From Plumapathes pennacea (taxonomy: Eukaryota > Cnidaria > Anthozoa > Antipatharia > Myriopathidae), in the NCBI GenBank assembly GCA_964036295.1, contig OZ038465.1, positions 26,632,870 to 26,696,869 on the forward strand: a DNA stretch of 64,000 nucleotides, given 5' to 3'. The notes below the pieces were generated by a model that ran no database searches, was not told where the DNA came from, and saw only the letters and a program-made list of their open reading frames with translations. How positions within the stretch are numbered: position 1 is the first letter of the stretch; each line of letters starts with the position of its first letter. The position numbers and the translations under genes were made by a program. Below are positions 1 through 9,354 of this stretch, in pieces.

Positions 1-582
1 GCCGGCCGTACGCTTTTGGTGCGAACTTTGAGACAGCCGAGCAAAACTGATATGAAAAACAGCCTTGTAATAAGACGTATCCACTAGTTTCTGAGTAATG
101 TGAAGCATTCAGGAATCAAGAACAGATTCAAAGGTAATCAGAGGCATGATTTAGGGAACCAGGTAATCTGTTCTCCCAAGGGGTCTCAAATAGATGCCAG
201 CCTTGATCTTTCAAAACTACATAGTTCTTTTACAAAGTGAGAGGTCTCAAAAAGGCAGGTTTGATCTGACAGATATAAGGCTTTTCATCAAAAGTAAGGG
301 GTCTCAAAAAAAAACCAGCCTTGATCTTTTAAATATAAGGTTTTTCACCAAAAGTAAGGGTCTCGAAAAAATGCTCGGTGCAAAATCAAGACTGCAATTT
401 TCTCAAGTGTAAAAATTCCTTGTACTAACAGCGTTTTGTCCTCCTAGAGTGACTGACTCCAACTTGAAAATTGTCTTGATTTAAAACACGAAAAAATTGA
501 GTTCTTTTTTTGTTTTTATTGCCTACTTCTTATACTGCAGGCTTAGTACAGTTATACAATCTAAAATCTAAAACTCCTTGCT

Positions 583-1365
583 GACACGACACCCCAAACC
601 GTTCTGGAAACGGTTCTGAAGCGATCTCGCACCGGTTCGATGTCCGTGTGAACGACGCAAGTTTCTCAGAACCGTTCCAATTTGGAACGGTTAAAAATGT
701 GATCTCGGAACAGTTCTGAGCTTGGATCCGTTCCTGTATCACTAGCTATCTTCTTTTGCGTGTAAACGCAACTCAGACCTGGAATGTTCCAATGGACTTC
801 TGGCGTTCTTAAAGTGCACATAAGCCCAAAAATGATATCTTCACAATCGATTCTACATAAAGTAAATAGTTGACTATTAGATTATTTCTGTGTTTCAACA
901 TTGCGCCTATAAGTTATAGAGGTTTATATTCCGAATATGGTAATGACGTGACGTCAAAGGAGTAATTCAATGTTATTTCTTTCTCTTCGTGATTGGAACT
1001 GTTTCCAGATTCATACAAAGTATTTGGTAAAATCATTTACACAGAATTCAAATATAAAATGGACGTTGATAAAATGTCAATTATCTCTGCCAACAAGATT
1101 TTGTATAATAAATTGTTCCTTCTTTGACGTCACGTCATTACCATGTTCAAAATATAAACCTTTATAACTCAAAGGTGCAGCATTAAAACGCAGACTTCTT
1201 CTAATAGTCAACATATTTCCGTCATGTAGATTCGATTGTAAAGATATCATTTTTGGGCTAATCGTGATAAACACTACGCACAAACCGACGGCCTTGTTTC
1301 ATGCGCTAAATTTCGTACTGTAAACGCACTTTTGCCGTTCCTGGAACAGTTTTGGATGTCGTGTG
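583..1365. repeat. MITE with GACACCC ends, interrupted in unit A
   Basis: The ends are inverted copies of a motif close to ACGACACCCGAAACCGTTC. Intact copies of about 315 bp occur in the other units at 13413-13726, 25105-25420 and 37555-37870. The copy in unit A is longer because a second element (824-1262) sits inside it. No transposase ORF is present, so it is a non-autonomous DNA element by structure. Confidence 0.6.
824..1262. repeat. Long hairpin (fold-back) element nested in another MITE
   Basis: The left arm (about 824-962) and right arm (about 1120-1262) are near-perfect reverse complements. They begin and end in AGCCCAAAAATGATATCT and its complement, with about 160 bp between the arms. 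The arms include a palindromic TGACGTGACGTCA-type stretch. Units B, C and D lack it at the matching place, so it inserted into unit A only, or was lost from the ancestor of the other three. Confidence 0.7.
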
Positions 1366-1385
1366 ATCAGCATTTTTCTTTTAAA

Positions 1386-1600
1386 CCTTTCACTCCTGAG
1401 CTCATGATACAAATTTTCTCCGAACTACTCAAGAAGAAAATCTATAAGTGATGTAGTGTGAATTGATAGACAAATCAGCTTTTATCTGAGCAAAATTATC
1501 AAGATAGCAGATTCTCCATGCTGTACCATGAATCTCAGGTAAAAGACTAAAAAGACAATTGAAGATCACTCTCAGGAGTAAAGAGGCTAAAAGATATGCT
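1386..1600. repeat. Dispersed 'CTTTCACTCC' inverted-repeat element
   Basis: This is a roughly 210-bp element whose ends resemble CTTTCACTCCCAAGAG and its complement, with a conserved interior (GTGATGTAGTG..GAATT). Copies lie at about 13747-13950, 25445-25650, 37895-38095, 53815-54013 and 63659-63867, with a degraded one near 30400-30560. It has no coding capacity. Confidence 0.6.
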
Positions 1601-1747
1601 AAATCTAGTTCCCTTACACATAAGTTGTGAGTGTACATTAGTCTTTTACCATAATAGGGTTCCCAGATATCGTATACTGTATTTTTAATTGGACGCAGTA
1701 TCGAAGTTTTGGGATGATGAAGTCTGCATCCCGTAAGTTATACATTA

Positions 1748-2060
1748 GAGAGACTTTAAGCATCAGGACGGGAGAGGACGACGGCAACTTCGATGAAACA
1801 ATGAAACATTAAAAATTACAGAAGACAAACGGTGCACGTGAATATCTATTATTGACTTGATCTCACTCGCGTGCGAATTCAAATGCTTTTTTGAAATTAC
1901 GGCAGTCGTTCTTCTTAGTAAGAGACAACAAAAGTCATAGAACCTTGGCCAAAAAGAACAAATTGAGCAACTAAGAAAAGTTTCAAAATCAAGGGATAAA
2001 GAGACACTTCTCTTGGCTCCTTGCGTTACCGTCGCCGTCCTAGTTTGCTTAAACTCCCTA
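1748..2060. repeat. MITE with GACGGCGACGG-type ends
   Basis: The left end (around AGGACGGGAGAGGACGACGG) and right end (around CCGTCGCCGTCCTAGTTTGC) are imperfect inverted repeats. The same family recurs in an intron of the CLEC16A gene at about 61515-61895. The ends are approximate, no ORF is present and no target duplication was resolved. Confidence 0.5.
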
Positions 2061-2124
2061 TTGTTACTACGAGTAAACAGATCTTAGATATGTTTTGGAC
2101 AGAGAGACATTCATACAGAGACTC

Positions 2125-2300
2125 GCGCGGACAGTCACACGGGCGGTTACACTGGGCAGTCACGCGGATAGACATTACACATTTAAGCGGTTATACTGGG
2201 CAGTCACGTGAATAGTCATACACAAGTGGTTATACTGACGGTCACGCGGATATGTCACAACACAGGCGGTTATATTGGGCAGTCACGCGGGCAGTCACTG
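2125..2300. repeat. Short tandem repeat, about 40 bp period
   Basis: Four or five degenerate units built around GCGGTTATACTGGGCAGTCAC follow one another. Shorter versions with two units occur at 13,980-14,080, 25,680-25,770 and 38,130-38,220. Unit C has an additional local duplication of about 150 bp at 25,888-26,040. Confidence 0.6.
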
Positions 2301-2473
2301 GCGGTCAATACTTGGGAGTCTGGAAGTTAAAGGTAATGACATATTTATTTGGTGACTTTATGGATAAAGAACTTCAGGGTGAGATGAGAATACTATAGTT
2401 TATTACTAAATGCTGGCCAATGTCAGAAGACAACTGAACTCAGTCAAAACAATAGAAAAAACTTCCTAAGAGC

Positions 2474-5400
2474 TCATCGCAATGGGGGCATCTGCGAATA
2501 TTTACATGAATGGAACAAATAACACTCACTTGCATTTTTCATTATAAATACAAAGATCTATGGTGCAATAATTTCGACGCCCAAAGCCGACAAAGACTGT
2601 CACCTCTATCAGCTAATAATGAAGTAACTTCAAACGTACCTTCGTAAGCCACCAGATCCATCCAACGTTTTTATTCACCACTCCAAACGTTGTGCGGCCA
2701 CCCTTATCGTTTTGTTCAGTTATCTGCCAGTTACACCAGTTCCCTTTATCATTAGAATCACAGCTATGCTTGATGCGAATCCTGTAAAACAAACAAAACA
2801 ATACATTAGACAAATCATGATCCCTACAGAAAGGTAAACTCTCGGCGCTGTCACATACCACGACAATACAACTCAGAGCACATAAAAACTACGTAATGTA
2901 CACTCACATGAACACATCCAGTAATTACGTGTCCATTCTGAACTATTCTATTTTTATGACACTGTATATGCATCGCTACTTAAATGACAGTTCAAGAGAA
3001 TAAATTACACGTCGTGTCACACATCAAGAAAACGAACCTCTTTTGGTTGTTTCCAACAATTTCATAAAGCATTGCATGATCCTTCACGTCCATTGCGGTA
3101 TCAGTCATGCCAACCCACGCATTGCGTTTATCAAACGCCAAATACTTGCCACACTGAGCCTCATCAGGGCACTTGTACGTGTTTTGTATGCTGTAAAGGT
3201 GCTTTCCATGTGGGATAAGCTTCCAGAAGCAGCCGTCCCGACCTTTGGTGACGTATGGATAATAGTAGCTGGTCAGCGTTAACTTGGGGGGATTATGCGT
3301 CCATGTCAGCGCGTCCTTATCACCACCAAACGTTAGGCACCAGGTTCCTGCCCACCTCCGATCGTAATCTGCTACTTTTAACAACTTTCTCAGATATGTA
3401 TCGGTTACTGGGTATATCTCGGGATCGTAGTAAGGCATGATATTATTGGTTACATCAGATTCATAGAGAAACTTAAGATCATTTTTCTGCGAATCGCGCA
3501 AGTCTTCCTGAACAGCTATCAAGGCCTTCCGATTGAGGGCAAGTTCTTCAGGATACAATGCAGCAGTTTCCATCAAAATCCAATCTTTCAGAACTGCCAT
3601 TTTTGTGTACAGCTCAATGTATGTTAGGGCTTGTCTGGCATAACTTCCGCCAGAGTTTTTCTTAACAAGAGACCTAATCTCATGCATAAGTTTCCCCATA
3701 AACGTGAGGCCTTTATACAATGGTACATTTGTGCTGAGTGACTGCGTTTCCGCTACAGTTAAAGTACGACCTTCCTGAGCTAGAATGTCGACATAGACTT
3801 TAGAAGAGTCAAACATACTAGAAATGCCTACAGCCTCACTTTCGAGGTCTTGCTGACGATACTTAGTCAAGGCTTTATCTATTTCCTCTCGTACAACTTC
3901 TCCAACCGATTTCTCCCCCTCTCCCGACCCAAAAAGACTCAGAAATCCAGATATAAAGGACAGAGTTTCAGAAACTGCTTGACCCTTAGGACCAGCTAAT
4001 GCTGCAAACTGCGCGATCATATTGATGCCCCCTTGTATTGCCGCCACTGGATCATCTCGAGCATCGATAACCTGTTGAAGATTCGTCGTGGCGCTCTGCA
4101 AAGCCTCTGCCATAACAGCCCTATCTGCGATAGATAGGTCAGTCCATTTTGATCTCAACTTTGTTAGACCACTTAAAGCTCCTTTAGCTTTGTTGCCTAT
4201 CTTGTCAAAAGACGCCTTCAGTTTTGAAGAAGCATCCTCGGGAACTGAAAAGAAGAATAAAAATGACTGAAAAGCCTGCTCGGTGAACGTAAGCAATGAT
4301 ATTTTGCATTGATAAATTGTCAATTTTATAGAAACAATTCAGTTAAGTCCTGGGCTTCGTGGAGAGGCTGGCAAAAAAGGACTGAAGATTGTGTTGTGAT
4401 CACGTGATGAGCCCATCCTGAAGTGAACTTTAATTCGAAAAATGAATACTACTGGTCAGCTTACACGCCACGCCTTCACGCTTCTGTGCGGTTCCTTCGT
4501 CATTTTGTCCAATTGCAGCCATTTCCTAGAGAAAGGGCAAAAGCAAATTTAATATATAATGTTGGCCAAATCTATTTGGTAAAAGAACTGACGGAGTTAT
4601 TTGCTTCACTGTCACCAGAAAAACTTGGCGAGTACTTGAAATACACAAAAACAATCAAAACAAAACAAAAGACAAAAGACAAAAACAAAAAACAAAAAAA
4701 AAAAGCAAACAAACACGAAAACGAATGAACGTAGTAAAAATGTAAAGTAAAAACATTGTGAACTTTCTTTACTTATAAACGTAAATTTCTTAAGAATCCC
4801 AACTGGTCGCTGCTTCCCCAGGTCTACTGTTAGTAGTTTATTCTATTCCCCAGTCTACTGCAGTCTAAGTGTACTCTTCTCCCCAGTCTATTGCAGTCTA
4901 AGTCTACGCTACTCTCCAGTCTACTGCACTCTAAGTGCAGTCTTGGTCTACTCTACTTCCCAGTCTGCTGCAGTCCACGTGTAGTCTACTCCCCAGTCTT
5001 CTGCAGTCTTGGTCTACTCTACTTCCCAGTCTACTGCAGTCTAAGTGTAGTCTACTCTCTAGTTTACTGCAGTTTAAATCTATGGTCTACTCTTCAGTCT
5101 ACTGAAGTGCGAAGAAAACTACGGGGTCTTTAAAGGTAGAAAAGGCTTTACTCTAACCCTAATCGTAGACAACATTTCGTGACAACAAACAACACAGGAA
5201 AGCATGTTCAAAGCAATTGATGATATAATCATAAATCTTCTAACATAACTTTTATATATTGTTATGTATAGGGAGATGCATTTTTGCTGATTTATATCCT
5301 TAGGCCTCTCGTCATAAAAGCTGGAGCAGCATATTTTTCCTGCATCACTTCAATCACACAAGTCATTCATCAAACAAGTCACTACACATGCATCGCACAC

Positions 5401-6438
5401 CCTCACGCTCACTGATAGCTTCCTACATAAGTTGAATTTACCAGAGTCTACAGGTACATGAGTTGTGTTCACGTACAAGACAGTCGTTTTTATTTAAGTA
5501 AAGCTGACCTGTTTCATGGCATTTTCCATCCATCCTGGTGTGCCTTCTTGTGTCGGGTCAATTGTAACGGACGGCCCTCGTTTCCAGTTCGTCTTTTCCC
5601 GCCGAAACATCATCTGAATTGAAAATGCACTTTAGTGTCACTCTGCTATTCTAATATTTATAAGCACAACTTTATCGTTTGAGATAAAATGTTGACAAAC
5701 AGTAGTGCCAATCATAAAAACAGCTCGCTGAAACAAATTAATGAGTTTTTAATGCCAGAAGAAGCTCCTACTTAAAGTTTCAGAACGTATAGCGGGAAAC
5801 TCTTAAAATAAAAGCCCTATTATGTATTGGAAGAAGTGAATATAAACTTTTTGACATACTTTGATTCACCTGATTAACTCTGATTGTATGAGATAGGAAC
5901 TCTGATATATTTTGCCTAAATAGATATTACTAATTATGAAAGATTTCAAGGGTGAGTTACCTCGGATTGTCCCTAGATATCAACCCCGTACTGAAAGCTT
6001 AAGGCACGTTTTGGCTGTTTAGCGGCAACCTAACCTAAACAATAATGTGAGAAATCTGAATGCCGTGTAAGGGTAAGCTGACGTTTCAAGCGTTTGTCCT
6101 TCGCTATTCGAATGCTGTGTAAAATTACTTAGTTTTTCTAAGGGTAGGCCAAACGGCACAGTCTTAAACATATGCTATTAACCTCTTTCAGGAAGTTGTC
6201 CACATAGCTTTCATCGCTTTCTCCAGTAAGAGTATAGTCATTGGCACTTTCTCCAACATACGGCTTGCCGTCAACTAAACATCATCACAATGCACGTTAG
6301 AAAAAACAGAAACGCTACAAAGCACGCACTGAGAATAAAATCCTTGAAGATCATCTTTGAAAGTAACGTATTTGTCTCACCTTTGCATCCAAACAGCAGA
6401 ATCGAAAGTAACGGCAGTAAAATCAGTGGATTCTTCAT
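2474..6438 (-). CDS. Jellyfish-toxin (JFT) family-like secreted protein, copy A (diverged paralog)
   Basis: This is a probable secreted pore-forming toxin of the cnidarian JFT family, whose N-terminal region is predicted to resemble the Cry-toxin helical domain. Coding exons read on the minus strand: 6381-6438 (signal peptide, starts MKNPLILL), 6183-6274 (acidic), 5509-5613 (basic, contains FRREK), 4465-4525, 3038-4244 (core), 2640-2781 (C-terminal). A possible last exon, 2474-2491, is weak. All named junctions are GT/AG and keep frame. The core exon has amphipathic helices (SVGEVVREEIDKAL, MLHEIRSLVKKN-like) followed by a beta-rich part with cysteines at WCLTFGG, GCFWKL, KCPD, QCGKY, SCDS and WCNW. 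This last part resembles a beta-trefoil, which is inference. Copy A differs from B-D most in the beta-rich part. Length is about 560 residues, longer than typical JFTs of about 450, because of the N-terminal extension. Expression and activity are untested. Confidence 0.82.
4815..5105. repeat. 33-bp minisatellite, intron 3 of toxin copy A
   Basis: Roughly nine degenerate 33-bp units share the core CAGTCTACTGCAGTCTAAGT. The array lies between the basic exon (5509-5613) and the linker exon (4465-4525). This is the shortest and most degenerate of the four matching arrays in the window. Confidence 0.8.
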
Positions 6439-8282
6439 ATTTTTGCCCAGCTGAGAAAAAAAACAGATAAAGACAAGTGAAATTACAAACGAGTGATTTG
6501 ACAGGTTTCTACGCTTGCATTGATCAAAGCTGACAGACAAACACACCCCTCAGGCGACGAAAACAAAACATAAATTATATTCACAAAAAACAAGGAACTA
6601 TTGTTCCTCGAAAGTCATCGTACTCACTCCTACATGATTAGTTTACTTTGTCAGCTTGCAGATAAAAAAATGGTGAATGGTAAATTATTAGCAAACTGTG
6701 GGTCAGCACTGCAGGAACTCTTCTTATCCATCAACATGTTCACTGAAGTGTTTAATCATTAGCGCTCCTCTATTCTGCTCCCTTTGGGGCATTTAATATG
6801 GAAAGTAGAGTTCCAATTCTTGAACAGCGCTTGCTTATTCATGTATTCCTTAGGGTGGTCAAGTCAATTTTGGACAGTTGTTGTTTTTTTTCTGGAAAAG
6901 AGTTGCAATTTTTTAGAAAGAGCGCTCAACTTTAGTTTCTGTATTCCTTTGGGTGTGACTCAGTTTAACATTGACTGGACTGTGTCCACCTGGACGCAAA
7001 GTTGCTATTTCTAACAGCGCTCGCTCTGACCAGCTCTATCGTTTTTATGTCTGTTCTTCACAGAGCATTCAGTTTGTCAATTGAAGGTATTTCGGAAAAT
7101 CTAACAGAGAAATGAAAAGTAGATAGGCAAGCACTGAGTTAAGATGATTTTTCGAGCACGAAGTACTATCCATATTAGTCGCGCAGTTTAATTTCGTCAA
7201 GACATCTGTGCAATGACTTGTTGGGGCGTAAAGAAGTCGGCCCTCAAATTGTTTCGAGTCGGAATGCCCAAAACAAAGTTTTAAAACACATTAAAACATT
7301 ACAAGTTTTAAAACACATTAAAACATTTATATTACTACAAGTTTTAAAAGCACCATTATACACTCCATACCGATGTAATCTGTTTATTTAGGAGCTAAAC
7401 TAAACTGCAAGTGAAGTGAATTCACTCCCCTTACCTTTTGCCTGCAACTTTTGATCTGCGCACCGCTCCAGCTGAAATTAAACTGAACATACTGCCGATT
7501 TGTCCTTTATTTAATCACATAAAGGAAGGGCGTGATTGTTAAAGCCCAATAATCTGAGCCTTTCAATGTGTGCGGTTTTGCCCTAGGCTGCAGCACGAAA
7601 CTAGTCTGTCGCGTGAAAACGCACAATTTCAGTTTACTCTTATTAGACGCAACCTTAAGTTGAGTACATTATGCAGACAAAAGTATGTAGTTTTAATCTT
7701 TAGTTTGTTGAATTACACAAAAGTTTTGCAAAACTAAACAGACTAGAGTGAGTCCGATATCTGCGCCACTTTTCAGATAATACTTAGTTCTGCTTCAAAG
7801 AGTATCGAAACCTCTGGACGCCAGATTTGTCTGAAGATTAATTAGACTTTGAACTTGCCCGCAATACTCACGACACATAAGTATAAACTGAATTTACCAC
7901 CTGCCCATCATATTCTCCACACCGATTTAGCAAACTTATTTAAAGGAGATGAACTGAACTGCAAGTGAAGTGAATTCACTCCGGTTACATTTTATTGATT
8001 AGTGTAAGGGTTGGGCAGTTTGCAGATAAGCAAAATTAAAAGTGAACGTAAATTAAGCGGGGCAGCACTGCAGGAAAGTACTCGTCAACATGTTCACTGC
8101 AGTGTTCAGGGGATGTTGCATGGAAAGTAGAGTTGCAACGGATGATCAATTCAACCTCGGACCAACTCATGTGAAGTACGGCGTTTGACCAAACAGCGCT
8201 CGCATGATCCGGCTTTGTCATGGGAAAATCCGACAAAGGATAAAAATTAGATAGGCAATAAGGGAGTTGAGGGGTTTCTCCC

Positions 8283-8570
8283 CGGGGGAGGGGGGGGGGG
8301 AAGGGGGAGAGGGTACTGCTCAAAATTTTGGGTAGGAGTGTGCCGCCCGGGACTGAAAACCCTCACCCTGTTTCAGACCAAAATGTGCAATTATTGACCC
8401 TAATTCAGACCAAATATCAAAATCTCCGACCCTATTCCAGACCAAAGGTTAAAATCGATACCCTATTTCAGACTAAAATGCTGAAAATGATACCCTTTGG
8501 GGCGGCACATACCTATGTGGCTCATATATGGGAGTACCACCCCCCCCCCCCCCCCGGGGTGTTTCTCGAA
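8283..8570. repeat. Dispersed G-run repeat with 'TTTCAGACCAAAAT' subrepeats
   Basis: A poly-G tract is followed by tandem copies of CCCTATTTCAGACCAAAAT-like units and ends near CCCTTTGGGGCGGCACATAC and a poly-C run. Members of the same family occur at about 47255-47370, 55998-56335, 61915-62340 (inverted) and 62720-63075 (diverged). Small ORFs within it are low complexity. Confidence 0.65.
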
Positions 8571-9008
8571 CACTACAAGACTATCCAGATTGACCGCGTT
8601 TTTTAGTGTCGTTAAAATATCTATATACAATGGCTTGATGAGCCATACAAAAAAGCTGGTCCTCAAATTGTTTCAAACCGAAATGCCCAAATTATTAATA
8701 CGAATTTAACACCGCTGTATTCTATATACTGATTGTATTTAGTCTATTTGTTTAGGAACCAAAATAAACTGCAACTAAAGTGAATGCATTCCGCCTGTGT
8801 TTGGTCTGCAACTGTTTATCTGCACAACGGCTCCATCTGCAAATAAAAATAATTTATGCTCCGGAATTTGTCCTTGTATTGGATATTGGATATTGGAAGG
8901 GCGTGGTTAGTGCATCCCAATTATGTATCAAACAGTATTCATAATATGCTTTATTATTTTAATCAAACAATGGAGAGGCGTAATACTGAGTATAGCCCTG
9001 CAATATTA

Positions 9009-9354
9009 GGCTACGTTTACACTATACCGGATAGCTTTCCGTAGCGTCGCAAAAACGTACCGGATAAGCCTTCCGTTTACATTAGATACGCTGTTTTCGG
9101 AGCGATTTTCGGAACGGAGCGCTGTTGCTCCGCTCCGCTTCTGAAAGTGGTACGGACCCGTATCGGATAGGAAAACGCTCCGATTTGCATTAATTGATTG
9201 TGACAAAGCTGTTCCGCACTGGCCTTGTGTTTACACTGTACCGAATAGGTTTTTCGGCCAAAGTCGCTACGGACCGATCTTTTTTTGTTTACACTCTACC
9301 GGATAGGTTTTCGCAACGGCTCAAAATCCTATCCGGTATAGTGTAAACGTAGCC
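9009..9354. mobile_element. PIF/Harbinger-like MITE with TTA target duplication
   Basis: The terminal inverted repeats GGCTACGTTTACACTATACC and its complement are nearly perfect and are flanked by TTA (9006-9008 and 9355-9357). Three-base TWA duplications are typical of PIF/Harbinger elements, and that is the only basis for the assignment. The interior has repeated CCGGATAGG motifs and no transposase. Confidence 0.7.

Larger units (their letters stand above)
1..2473. other. 3' flank of toxin unit A, repeat-rich, no gene seen
   Basis: No protein-coding gene is supported here. The stretch at about 180-410 matches 24,690-24,950 and 37,140-37,400, showing that the first array unit begins at or before the left edge of the window. 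The rest is a stack of inverted-repeat elements (583-1365, 824-1262, 1386-1600, 1748-2060) and a short tandem repeat (2125-2300). Small ORFs in this stretch are not conserved in frame between units and look like chance. Confidence 0.6.

Noticed and set aside
6381-6438. Bacterial-type lipobox in the toxin leader (LLFGCKG)
   Set aside because: It resembles a lipobox, but the gene is spliced and eukaryotic. A standard secretory signal peptide is the sensible reading.
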